From the NCBI GenBank assembly GCA_018261955.1, contig JAGTRK010000001.1, forward strand, positions 1 to 64,000: a DNA stretch of 64,000 nt, read 5' to 3'. The stretch is from Burkholderiaceae bacterium. GTDB lineage: Bacteria > Pseudomonadota > Gammaproteobacteria > Burkholderiales > Burkholderiaceae. A program made the translations under genes and the position numbers. The notes beneath the pieces were generated by a model. That model did no database searches and was not told the DNA's origin. It worked only from the letters and a program-made list of their open reading frames with translations. Of this stretch, positions 56,313-64,000 are shown in pieces; within the stretch, counting starts at the first letter, position 1; the number at the start of each line of letters is the position of its first letter.

Positions 56313-56846
56313 ATGGCACTCAAATCCACCATCCACAAAGCCGAAGTCTCCATCGCCGATATGGATCGACATTATTACGCCGAACACAGCCTGACCATTG
56401 CGCAACACCCGTCTGAAACCGAGGAGCGCATGATGGTGCGCTTGTTCGCATTTGTGCTCAACGCACATGAACGCTTGATTTTTGGCAAAGGTTTGTCCAC
56501 CGATGATGAGCCTGATGTGTGGCATGTCGATTACAACAGCGACATTCGTCTGTGGATTGAGGTTGGCTTGCCCGACGAGCGGCGCATCCGCAAAGCCTGT
56601 GGTCGGTCGGACAAGGTGTTGGTGTATTTATACGGCGGTTCGATTGCCGATAAATGGTGGCGTGACAATGAAAAGGCAATGAATGCGCTCGCCAAAGTTT
56701 CGGTATTTATGCTGCCCGATACCTCGGGTTTGACCGCCGTGTGCCAACGCAATATGACGCTGCAATGCTCGATTTCAGACAGCGAGGTTTGGCTCTCGGA
56801 TGCCGATGGTGCACATCCCGTGCCGTGTGAAATTTTAAAATCATAG
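56313..56846 (+). CDS. yaeQ: YaeQ family protein
   Basis: The 177-residue cytoplasmic protein matches YaeQ, a PD-(D/E)XK nuclease-fold family. Segments are ALKSTIHKAEVSIADMDRHY, YAEHSLTIAQHPSETEERMM, RLFAFVLNAHERLIFGKGLS, WHVDYNSDIRLWIEVGLPDE and GRSDKVLVYLYGG. Family roles remain uncertain; a suppressor link to RfaH loss is reported for a relative. It is convergent with the SCO gene. Confidence 0.92.
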   Translation: MALKSTIHKAEVSIADMDRHYYAEHSLTIAQHPSETEERMMVRLFAFVLNAHERLIFGKGLSTDDEPDVWHVDYNSDIRLWIEVGLPDERRIRKACGRSDKVLVYLYGGSIADKWWRDNEKAMNALAKVSVFMLPDTSGLTAVCQRNMTLQCSISDSEVWLSDADGAHPVPCEILKS

Positions 56847-56901
56847 ATTGCCGCACTGATAAAGCATCACGCGCAATGACGCGCACACCACCGCGTTCAT
56901 C

Positions 56902-57492
56902 CTACCGATACTGCGCCAATAGTTGTTTGATGTCATGGGCGATGGTTTCGGGTTTGGCTTCATATGGCACAGAGACAACCGTGCGTCCGTTTTCATCCAG
57001 CAGGTATAAATTGGCGGTGTGGTTGACGATGTAGTTCGGGTCTGTGCCGACTTTTTCATACACCACTTGAAATTGATTGGCCATTATTTTGGTTTGCGCA
57101 GGGTCGGTGTACGCACCAATGAACGTGGGGTTAAACGCTTCCATGTATTCTTTCAACACTTGCTGGGTGTCGCGTTCAGGGTCAAGTGTAACGAAGACCA
57201 CGCGCACTTTGCTCGCGTCCGCGCCGAGTTGCTCCATGACGATTTTCATTTTGCCCAAGGTGGTCGGGCAGATGTCGGGGCATTGGGTATAGCCGAAAAA
57301 CACCGCCGAGACTTTGCCTTTTTGCGGGCTGTTGATTTGCAGCGGCTCGCCTGTGTGTGAAGTCAACGGAATATCGGTGTGCAGGTTGCTCGCAGTGATA
57401 TTGCTGTTCAAATACTGCGTAGTTGGTTGACAAGCAACCAGCGCGAAACTGAGCGCAAACGCGCTCAAGACAACTCGGATAGGGTGTTTCAT
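56902..57492 (-). CDS. SCO1/SenC family copper chaperone lipoprotein
   Basis: The 196-residue protein has a thioredoxin-like fold and helps insert copper into cytochrome oxidase. A lipoprotein signal ends LVAC (Cys about residue 21). The copper motif is FGYTQCPDICPTT (CPDIC), with the third ligand His in VNHTANLYLLD. It is likely anchored in the membrane facing the periplasm. No oxidase genes are adjacent. It follows the BioC-like gene by 13 bases on the same strand. Confidence 0.92.
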   Translation of the reverse strand: MKHPIRVVLSAFALSFALVACQPTTQYLNSNITASNLHTDIPLTSHTGEPLQINSPQKGKVSAVFFGYTQCPDICPTTLGKMKIVMEQLGADASKVRVVFVTLDPERDTQQVLKEYMEAFNPTFIGAYTDPAQTKIMANQFQVVYEKVGTDPNYIVNHTANLYLLDENGRTVVSVPYEAKPETIAHDIKQLLAQYR

Positions 57493-57505
57493 AAGGGCTT
57501 CCTTC

Positions 57506-58318
57506 TTAGTTCATACGATTTGACTTTAAACTGTTGGTCAAGGATTCCAGCGAGACCGTGCGCACGCCATCGTCCTGCACGGGCGCGCTCGGTTGCCAGA
57601 CTTGACCGAAGATGATTTCCAAAGACAATTCGCGCAAGCCTTGCGCAAATTCGGTATGGATTTTATCGCGCCATTGTGGTTGTTCCGATGCATCCAATGC
57701 GCGCAAACTCGGGCTGAGGTTCAACACATCGCCCCACAAGGTCTCGGCATCGCTGTAGCCCAAACGCACGGTTTCGACATCCAACACAGGCAAACCAAAA
57801 CGCAAGGCCTGCAAGCGCGCGCCCGTGTCCATGATGTTGGGCAAATGCTTGAGGTGCGCGAGCCAATCGGTGTCGCGGTTAACCAGTTCAGGCAATGCGC
57901 CCGCGCCGAGCATGGCAAACAACAACACGCCATCGGGCGCGAACCACTGGGGCAATTGATCCAATCGCGTCAACACATCCTGCGCATACAAGCCATCAAG
58001 CACGAAGGGCGCAATGACCAACTGCGCATCGGCAGTGGGCGCGAACGCATCCCATGTGTGCGTCTGAATTTGACCAAATGGATTGAGTTTTTGCCACAAA
58101 TTTTGCGCGGGTTTAGCTTCAGCCATCCGCCACTGCTCAATCTGCATTTTAGGATAAAGGTGTTTCAACTCCGCCACAGGCAAAGGTGCGGGGCTAATTT
58201 CACGCACACGCAGCAACGGCAACTTAATCATCTGCGCACGCTGTAGGAGTTCACGCGCGACGTGGTGCACCAAGGTGTCGGGAAGGCGTGTGCGCGATGG
58301 GTTCATGTGGCTTGGCAT
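57506..58318 (-). CDS. BioC-like methyltransferase relative lacking motif I
   Basis: The protein of about 270 residues resembles malonyl-ACP methyltransferase BioC in its second half (QLVIAPFVLDGLYAQDVLTR, LPQWFAPDGVLLFAMLGAGA, LPNIMDTGARLQALRFGLPV). The SAM-binding glycine motif (xDxGxGxG) expected in the first half is not seen. It is therefore probably not an active methyltransferase. The start could be 58318 or 58306 (ATG) or a GTG at 58366. It is divergent from comF, its usual neighbour in betaproteobacteria. Confidence 0.65.
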   Translation of the reverse strand: MPSHMNPSRTRLPDTLVHHVARELLQRAQMIKLPLLRVREISPAPLPVAELKHLYPKMQIEQWRMAEAKPAQNLWQKLNPFGQIQTHTWDAFAPTADAQLVIAPFVLDGLYAQDVLTRLDQLPQWFAPDGVLLFAMLGAGALPELVNRDTDWLAHLKHLPNIMDTGARLQALRFGLPVLDVETVRLGYSDAETLWGDVLNLSPSLRALDASEQPQWRDKIHTEFAQGLRELSLEIIFGQVWQPSAPVQDDGVRTVSLESLTNSLKSNRMN

Positions 58319-58374
58319 TTGGCTAGATTGATTGGATAATGTGGCATCAATGACGAAAACATTCACTCAATGCC

Positions 58375-59208
58375 ATGCGATTTTATCATGACCTGCCGCC
58401 AAGCAAACTGAGAAACGCACTGTCCCGTGTGCAACACTGGCACATCCGCTTCAACAACCGTCTTGCCAAATGGGTGGGGGGTTGCGTTTTGTGCGGGCGC
58501 ACGACGGCTGAGGCAACGCTCTCGTCGCGTTTGTGCGCGGTGTGTACTGAGCAACTTCCCCATCATTTGAGCAGCAATTTATCTGACACCAACGAATTTC
58601 ACCGTTGTGTACAATGCGCTCATCTGCTCACCACGGCTGAAACGCATTGTTTGGCGTGTGTGACCGAACCGCCTGCGTTCACCGAGACGCTGGCGTTCGC
58701 CGACTACGCCGAGCAATTGCAGCACGCCTTGTTGCAGTACAAATTTCACAACGCATTGCACCTCGCACCGATGTTGGCGGACTTACTGCACCACGCTTTA
58801 TTGCACTACGCGCACACGCATCAGCCCGATGTGATTGTGCTTGTGCCACAGTTGGACGCGCGCACCTCTGAGCGCGGCTTTAACCCTTTGCGCCTGCTGA
58901 TGCAACACATTGCTCTGAGCAGTATTTGGGGCAAAACGCCGCCGATATACGCGCCCGATGCACTCATCCGTCTGCACCACGAGCGTTTGCAAATTCACGT
59001 CAAACCCGATATGCGCCGCAAACAGGTGAAAAATGCCTTTGCGGTGTTGGATAAAGCGTTGTTTGAAAACGCCCATGTTTTGCTGATTGACGACATCATC
59101 ACCACAGGCGCAACACTCAATGAAATCGCTCATGTGCTCAAAAAATCAGGCGCGCGTCGCGTGGATAATTTGGTCATTGCACGCACACGCAAGACGCCGC
59201 TCAAGTAA
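58375..59208 (+). CDS. comF: ComF family phosphoribosyltransferase-like protein
   Basis: The 277-residue protein has Zn-binding Cys pairs near the N-terminus (CVLCGRTT, CAVCTEQL, CVQCAHLL, CLACVTEP) and a C-terminal type I phosphoribosyltransferase domain. The PRPP loop is LLIDDIITTGATLNE. ComF is needed for DNA uptake in naturally competent bacteria. RRKQVKNAFAVLD is another family block. It lies 41 bases before trmL and divergent from the BioC-like gene. Confidence 0.92.
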   Translation: MRFYHDLPPSKLRNALSRVQHWHIRFNNRLAKWVGGCVLCGRTTAEATLSSRLCAVCTEQLPHHLSSNLSDTNEFHRCVQCAHLLTTAETHCLACVTEPPAFTETLAFADYAEQLQHALLQYKFHNALHLAPMLADLLHHALLHYAHTHQPDVIVLVPQLDARTSERGFNPLRLLMQHIALSSIWGKTPPIYAPDALIRLHHERLQIHVKPDMRRKQVKNAFAVLDKALFENAHVLLIDDIITTGATLNEIAHVLKKSGARRVDNLVIARTRKTPLK

Positions 59209-59249
59209 AATGTCGCTTGGTTTGCGATTCGTCATTTTTAAAGATTTTT

Positions 59250-59720
59250 ATGTTCAACCTCGTTCTGGTTCACCCCGAAATCCCGCCCAATACGGGCAAC
59301 ATCATCCGTCTGTGTGCCAACACGGGCTGCCAGCTGCACCTCATCAAACCACTGGGTTTTCCGCTGGATGACAAACGCATGGTGCGCGCAGGTTTGGACT
59401 ACCATGAGTTCGCGGATTTAAAAGCCCACGAGTCTTGGGACGAATTCATCCGTACCGCCCAGCCTGATGCTGCGCGGATGTTTGCCCTGACCACCAAAGG
59501 CTCAAACGTCTTGACCGAAACCGCATTTCAAGCAGGTGATTGGTTTGTGTTTGGCTCAGAAACCGCAGGTCTGCCCGATGCAGTGCGCGATTTTTTCCCG
59601 ACCTCACAACGCATTCGCTTGCCAATGATGCCGAATAACCGCAGTTTGAATTTGTCCAATACTGCGGCGATTATGGTCTATGAAGCATGGCGGCAATGCA
59701 GTTTTAGCGGTGGCGCATGA
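59250..59720 (+). CDS. trmL: tRNA (cytidine(34)-2'-O)-methyltransferase TrmL
   Basis: The 156-residue SPOUT enzyme methylates the wobble base of tRNA-Leu. MFNLVLVHPEIPPNTGNIIR is the family start, then FGSETAGLPD and the knot motif LPMMPNNRSLNLSNTAAIMV. The ATG at 59250 is chosen because it begins at the conserved start. An upstream in-frame start would add 11 unrelated residues. It follows comF by 41 bases. Confidence 0.95.
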   Translation: MFNLVLVHPEIPPNTGNIIRLCANTGCQLHLIKPLGFPLDDKRMVRAGLDYHEFADLKAHESWDEFIRTAQPDAARMFALTTKGSNVLTETAFQAGDWFVFGSETAGLPDAVRDFFPTSQRIRLPMMPNNRSLNLSNTAAIMVYEAWRQCSFSGGA

Positions 59721-59766
59721 CGGCGGCACGTGTTTGCGTTACACTTGCTCATCTGATACTTGATTG

Positions 59767-60672
59767 ATGACTATTTTGAAAGCATTTATGAACCGACACT
59801 TCACACCTCCCGATTGCGTTGCCGCAGACGTGCAACGCGCGCTCGAAGAAGACATCCGCACGGGCGATTTGACCGCGCTGTTGATTGATGCCAAACAACA
59901 AGCGCACGGGCGCATCATCGCGCGTGAGCCTGCGATTTTATGCGGGCAAGCGTGGTTTGACGAAGCATTTCGTCAAATCGAACCGAGTGTGCAACTGACT
60001 TGGCATATGGCCGAGGGCGATGCCATTGAACCCAATCAAGTCTTAGTGGAAATGTCGGGCTCGGCACGCGCATTGGTCACGGCGGAACGCACCGCATTGA
60101 ATTTTTTGCAACTGCTCTCGGGCACAGCCACCACCGTGAACACCTACGTCAAAGCGATTGCAGGCACAACAACCCAAGTGGTCGATTCGCGCAAAACCAT
60201 CCCTGGGCTGCGTCTCGCACAAAAATATGCAGTGCTGGTCGGCGGCGGCGTGAACCACCGCGTGGGCTTGTACGACGGTATTTTGATTAAAGAAAACCAC
60301 ATTGCCACCGCAGGCGGAGTCACGCCGGCACTGGAACATGCGCGTGCGATTGTGTCCGTGCCCGATATCGCAGCGCGAGCGGTTGCCCCATTCATTCAAA
60401 TTGAAGTAGAAACCTTGGCACAGTTGCAAGAGGCTTTGAGCGCGGGTGCGAAAATGATTTTACTCGACAACATGAGCCACGAGCAAATTGCCCAAGCGGT
60501 CAAAATCAATGTGGAGCAATTTGCACGCCAAGCGATTTTAGAAGTCTCAGGCAATGTCAATTTGGACAACATCCGCAGTTACGCCGAATTGGGTGTGGAT
60601 CGCATTTCGATTGGCGGTTTGACCAAGCACGTGCGCGCGATTGATTTTTCGATGCGGGTCAATGCGATTTAA
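59767..60672 (+). CDS. nadC: Nicotinate-nucleotide pyrophosphorylase (carboxylating)
   Basis: The 301-residue quinolinate phosphoribosyltransferase makes nicotinate mononucleotide in NAD synthesis. Landmarks are [54 protein letters not shown] and [19 protein letters not shown]. ATGs at 59767 and 59788 are both possible starts. It precedes nadA by 14 bases; nadB lies at the window end on the opposite strand. Confidence 0.96.
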   Translation: MTILKAFMNRHFTPPDCVAADVQRALEEDIRTGDLTALLIDAKQQAHGRIIAREPAILCGQAWFDEAFRQIEPSVQLTWHMAEGDAIEPNQVLVEMSGSARALVTAERTALNFLQLLSGTATTVNTYVKAIAGTTTQVVDSRKTIPGLRLAQKYAVLVGGGVNHRVGLYDGILIKENHIATAGGVTPALEHARAIVSVPDIAARAVAPFIQIEVETLAQLQEALSAGAKMILLDNMSHEQIAQAVKINVEQFARQAILEVSGNVNLDNIRSYAELGVDRISIGGLTKHVRAIDFSMRVNAI

Positions 60673-60686
60673 CAGTGAGAAACACC

Positions 60687-61835
60687 ATGATGGAACAAAA
60701 ATTATTTGAAGTCGATTACGATCTGCCCGAATCCGAGTCAGGCGCGGTCTGCAATATCAAAACCGCCACTGCATGGGCGCAAGTGCCCTCCGAGCCCAAC
60801 ACTCAAGAACGCGCTGAACTGATTGCGCGCATCAAAGCGGGCTTGAAGAAGCATAATGCACTGCTGGTGGCGCATTATTACGTGCATCCAGACTTGCAGG
60901 ATTTGGCCGAAGAAACGGGCGGCATTGTCTCGGACTCCTTAGAAATGGCGCGTTTTGGGCGTGACCATGAAGCGCAAACCTTGATTGTCGCGGGGGTGCG
61001 TTTTATGGGCGAGTCGGCAAAAATCTTGTCGCCCGAAAAAACCGTGCTTGTGCCTGATTTGCGCGCCGAATGCTCGCTGGACTTGGGCTGTCCGATTAAA
61101 GAGTTTTCTGCTTTTTGCGATGCGCATCCTGACCGCGAGGTGGTGGTGTATGCCAACACCTCTGCACAAGTCAAAGCGCGTGCGGATTGGATGGTGACTT
61201 CATCGATTGCACTGAAAATCGTCTCGCACCTCCACGCACAGGGCAAAAAAATTCTTTGGGCTCCCGATAGGCATTTGGGCGGTTACATCCAACGTGAAAC
61301 GGGTGCAGACATGTTGTTGTGGCAAGGCTCGTGCATCGTGCACGACGAATTCAAAGCAATTGAACTCGAACAATTGATTGCCAAACATCCTTCTGCCAAA
61401 GTATTGGTACACCCTGAATCACCCGAAAGCGTGGTCGCACTGGCGCATGTGGTTGGCTCAACCTCGGCGATTTTAAACGGTCCTGCGCAATTTCCTGAAG
61501 TCGATACCTTCATCGTTGCTACCGACAATGGCATGATGCACAAACTGCGTCAAAAATACCCCCACAAAACCTTCCTTGAAGCCCCCACTGCAGGACAATC
61601 GGCCACTTGTAAAAGTTGTGCCCACTGCCCGTGGATGGCGATGAATGAATTGCGCAACCTCGCTGAGGTGATTGATAAAATCGGCACAGGCTACAATGAA
61701 ATCCACATTGACCCAGCCATCAGCGAACGCGCTAAATTACCGATTGCACGTATGCTAGATTTTGCCGCCGCGCAGAAAAAATTAGCACAAGAAAAGATAC
61801 AGGCTGATTTTCAACAAAATATTGGTCCCGCCTAA
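60687..61835 (+). CDS. nadA: Quinolinate synthase
   Basis: The 382-residue iron-sulfur enzyme condenses iminoaspartate with dihydroxyacetone phosphate to quinolinate. Conserved blocks are [58 protein letters not shown] and HPES. Cysteines in [12 protein letters not shown] and [10 protein letters not shown] include the cluster ligands. The ATG at 60687 is used, with 60690 possible. A GTG 12 bases upstream is in frame. It is cotranscribed with nadC. Confidence 0.96.
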   Translation: MMEQKLFEVDYDLPESESGAVCNIKTATAWAQVPSEPNTQERAELIARIKAGLKKHNALLVAHYYVHPDLQDLAEETGGIVSDSLEMARFGRDHEAQTLIVAGVRFMGESAKILSPEKTVLVPDLRAECSLDLGCPIKEFSAFCDAHPDREVVVYANTSAQVKARADWMVTSSIALKIVSHLHAQGKKILWAPDRHLGGYIQRETGADMLLWQGSCIVHDEFKAIELEQLIAKHPSAKVLVHPESPESVVALAHVVGSTSAILNGPAQFPEVDTFIVATDNGMMHKLRQKYPHKTFLEAPTAGQSATCKSCAHCPWMAMNELRNLAEVIDKIGTGYNEIHIDPAISERAKLPIARMLDFAAAQKKLAQEKIQADFQQNIGPA

Positions 61836-61861
61836 ATCCGATCGGTCGGCTCCACAGACAA

Positions 61862-61892
61862 ACAAAGAGGATGCTAAAAGCATCCTCTTTGT
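61862..61892 (+). terminator. Terminator of nadC-nadA (bidirectional shape)
   Basis: ACAAAGAGGATGC pairs perfectly with GCATCCTCTTTGT around a 5-base loop. It lies between nadA and the convergent methyltransferase gene, so it may serve both. Confidence 0.75.
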
Positions 61893-61921
61893 TATGCCAA
61901 CAATATATTTAATGCTCTGAT

Positions 61922-63457
61922 TTAATCTGATACCACCGCAAGAGCGCGGGCAATCACCAAGTATTTATCCACGAAAATCTGTGCCAAGCGCAGCAATTCG
62001 GCCCGGTTTTCTTTCTCGGTTTGTAGGGTTTTGCCTTCGTGCATCAACAAATGTCCTTGAGCATTTAAAATTTGCCACACGAAATCCACCCATTCTTTGG
62101 GCTCGCGCAAGCCTTGTGCGTATGCCAACAAGAACAATTGATTGATGCGGTTGTAGGCAATGGCACCACCAGAAACTGGGCTAACCAAATAAGACACATC
62201 TGAACTGACGCGACTGACTTCCATCAAATGACGATTCAAGCGTGCGCAACGCTCGGTCGCGCTGGTAATCACCGCATTCTCTTGTACCAGCACCAAGTCG
62301 CCTTTACCATGCAACAAACTCAAAGCCTCATACAGTTGATTGCGATTGACGGTTGCATCAAGCCCTGCCATGATTTCTGTCACATCGTGCGGTTTGTGGT
62401 CGGCCAAAACATCCAAAATCGGTTTAAATATTTCAGGACGCAAGGACACTTCTCTGTGGCTGCGAATGGTTAATACCACGTCGTCTATCGGTGCCACCAA
62501 TAAAAAGCGCAACTGTTGCCAAGCCTGTTCTACCTGTACACTGCTGATTTTACGCGCACCCTTGACCCAATAATCCTTGCGAAATTGTTTGTTGAGCAAA
62601 TAATCTTTGGCAGTTTGGGTAAAGGAAGGGTCGGTGATTTTTGCCAAAAATGCCTGTTGCTCTTCATCAAACAAGCCCGTCGCAAAATCTTCTAAGAAAT
62701 TCGCCGAGCAGGCATAACTTAACTTGGCTCCCTCTAACCAGTTTTGCATGTCGGAGAAATACATCGGATGCCAGTCACGATTGAAGTATTCATGTGCCAA
62801 GTAGTAGGGATCTTGTTGGTCGATTTCTTTAATACGATCAGGAATCCCTGGGACTTGACGGGTGTAACTGTGACTCAAAGCCAATAAATCTTGGGTAAAC
62901 GCCACCGAATCTTTCACCCTTTGCACCATGCCTTGACCCGTTGCGCCCATGACGTGCGCGTGCTCAGCCAATAAATGACGAATGGGTCCCGCCGCCGCCC
63001 AACCCGGTAAGGTGTTGTAACTGATGTACAACACACCGCCAACTTTGAGTTTGCGGCGGATAAAATCGACCAATACATGGCGGTTCTCATTGGACACCCA
63101 CGACCAAATGCCGTGCAAACCGATAAAATCAAAATCAGGCAAATCCGTACGGCTACAAAACTCGCCAAACGCTTGATCCACAATGTGCGCAGAACTGCCC
63201 GCTTGCTCTGCCAACTCCTGAGCAAAGCCCGCTTGTGCGGGATTAAAATCCGTCCCCCACCAAGTTGCACTGCCTGCTGCCGCATGGGCGTTCAACGAAA
63301 CCCCTTGCCCAAAGCCCAGCTCGCACGCAGCGGTCACCTTGGGCACTGCCAAGCCAGCCATTAAAAATGGCAATACCACTCGATTGGGATTCAATTCCGT
63401 GTAGTAACCATACGTGTAGTTAATGTCACTGACGTAACCATCTGACCATGCAGACAT
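61922..63457 (-). CDS. Class I methyltransferase with regulatory domain (MRD type)
   Basis: The 511-residue protein starts WSDGYVSDINYTYGYYTELN and has the SAM-type motif AACELGFGQGVSLNAHAA, GTDFNPAQAGFAQELA and FDFIGLHGIWSWVSNENRHV. KLKVGGVLYISYNTLPGWAA follows. The C-terminal part (from about residue 230) matches the methyltransferase regulatory domain seen in rickettsial protein lysine methyltransferases. The ATG at 63457 has AAGGAG seven bases upstream. The substrate, possibly an outer-membrane protein, is inferred only. It lies between nadA and nadB. Confidence 0.85.
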   Translation of the reverse strand: MSAWSDGYVSDINYTYGYYTELNPNRVVLPFLMAGLAVPKVTAACELGFGQGVSLNAHAAAGSATWWGTDFNPAQAGFAQELAEQAGSSAHIVDQAFGEFCSRTDLPDFDFIGLHGIWSWVSNENRHVLVDFIRRKLKVGGVLYISYNTLPGWAAAGPIRHLLAEHAHVMGATGQGMVQRVKDSVAFTQDLLALSHSYTRQVPGIPDRIKEIDQQDPYYLAHEYFNRDWHPMYFSDMQNWLEGAKLSYACSANFLEDFATGLFDEEQQAFLAKITDPSFTQTAKDYLLNKQFRKDYWVKGARKISSVQVEQAWQQLRFLLVAPIDDVVLTIRSHREVSLRPEIFKPILDVLADHKPHDVTEIMAGLDATVNRNQLYEALSLLHGKGDLVLVQENAVITSATERCARLNRHLMEVSRVSSDVSYLVSPVSGGAIAYNRINQLFLLAYAQGLREPKEWVDFVWQILNAQGHLLMHEGKTLQTEKENRAELLRLAQIFVDKYLVIARALAVVSD

Positions 63458-63499
63458 TTTCATACTCCTTAGTTTTTAATAGCGAGGGTTTAATAACGT

Positions 63500-64000
63500 T
63501 TAATTTTTGGGCGTCATGATGGTTGGCAAGGCCTTGGGCAATTCGCGCTTGTAGTCCAAACTATAATGCAATCCGCGCGACTCGTGGCGAAAACGCGCAC
63601 TATTAATAATCAGTTCGGCACAGGTGATGAGGTTACGCAACTCAATCAGATCGGGGGTGATTTGATATTGTGTGTAGTAGGCGTTGACCTCTTCTTTGAG
63701 CAGACGCACACGTTTTCCCGCCCATTCAAGGCGTTTGTTCGAACGCACAATGCCCACGTAGTTCCACATCGCTTGGCGCAAAGCGTCCCAACTGTGGGTA
63801 ATCATCACCGCTTCATCGGCAGGAATCACGCGCGAAGCATCCCATTCGAGCAATTCGGGTGCTTCATATTTGAAATTCTTCGCCGCCACTTGCGTGATGT
63901 TTTGCGCCACGGATTGACCCATCACCACGCATTCGAGCAATGAGTTGGAGGCCAAACGGTTCGCGCCATGCAAGCCCGTATAAGACACCTCACCAATCGC
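63500..64000 (-). CDS. nadB: L-aspartate oxidase, C-terminal part (gene runs off the window)
   Basis: The 167 codons present match the C-terminal part of NadB, a flavoenzyme that oxidises aspartate to iminoaspartate for quinolinate synthase. VSYTGLHGANRLASNSLLEC is the conserved block with the FAD and active-site region, and the helical tail (RQAMWNYVGIVRSNKRLEWA, LRNLITCAELIINSARFRHE, SRGLHYSLDY) follows. The 5' part lies beyond base 64000. It is upstream of the methyltransferase gene on the same strand, and nadC-nadA are close on the other. Confidence 0.95.
   Translation of the reverse strand, partial: AIGEVSYTGLHGANRLASNSLLECVVMGQSVAQNITQVAAKNFKYEAPELLEWDASRVIPADEAVMITHSWDALRQAMWNYVGIVRSNKRLEWAGKRVRLLKEEVNAYYTQYQITPDLIELRNLITCAELIINSARFRHESRGLHYSLDYKRELPKALPTIMTPKN

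Overview
The window reads as chromosomal DNA of a betaproteobacterium, most likely order Burkholderiales, of moderate GC. Reasons: the tRNA-Tyr/Gly/Thr-tuf unit, a DksA with a single cysteine, class III pantothenate kinase next to a BirA without a DNA-binding domain, the petABC-sspA-sspB block, metX-metW, the divergent rne/rluC pair, the ompA-ubiG-gph / gyrA-serC-pheA-tyrA-aroA neighbourhood, two classical betaproteobacterial porins, and a tmRNA tag ending RFALAA. The genus cannot be fixed from the sequence alone.

Layout. 1-1.0 kb: start of tuf with three tRNAs on the minus strand, then dgkA. 1.1-5.6 kb (minus): 2Fe-2S ferredoxin, alpha/beta hydrolase, a CobW-like protein without a P-loop, dksA, then the hslVU protease. 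5.6-7.3 kb (plus): birA-coaX. 7.3-11.4 kb (minus): DUF4019 protein, CPBP protease, glgX, ferredoxin, coaD. 11.6-16.9 kb (plus): M16 peptidase and two DUF3108-type proteins. 16.9-20.9 kb (minus): sspB, sspA and the cytochrome bc1 complex. 21.2-24.8 kb: mscL, a membrane-anchored unknown, an SDR-type protein, ssrA (tmRNA) with a decayed tyrosine integrase just downstream, and a DUF3597 protein. 25-29.9 kb: divergent rne and rluC. 29.9-32.6 kb (minus): metX-metW-DUF2272, overlapping by 4 bp at each junction, with a hairpin plus U-tract directly in front of metX. 32.8-40.8 kb (minus): beta-oxidation genes (enoyl-CoA hydratase, thiolase, a two-domain 3-hydroxyacyl-CoA dehydrogenase, acyl-CoA dehydrogenase) with a DUF2147 protein among them and a TetR regulator at the upstream end. 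41-45.3 kb: plsC, a TIGR01244 phosphatase-like protein, two porins. 45.6-48 kb (minus): a broken gph, ubiG, ompA. 48.4-56.2 kb (plus): gyrA, then serC-pheA-tyrA-secreted protein-aroA. 56.3-64 kb: yaeQ, SCO protein, BioC-like protein, comF, trmL, nadC-nadA, a methyltransferase with regulatory domain, and the end of nadB.

Most of this is housekeeping: proteolysis (HslUV, SspB with tmRNA), respiration (bc1, SCO), cofactor synthesis (CoaX/CoaD, NadA/B/C, UbiG, biotin ligase), aromatic amino acids, methionine, fatty-acid breakdown and RNA metabolism. I saw no CRISPR array, insertion sequence, toxin-antitoxin pair or intact prophage. The least ordinary items are the integrase remnant beside ssrA, an apparently basic tmRNA tag, the frameshifted gph, the P-loop-less CobW-like protein in the dksA operon, the metX leader hairpin, and two palindromic intergenic elements. 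No clear undescribed multigene system was found.
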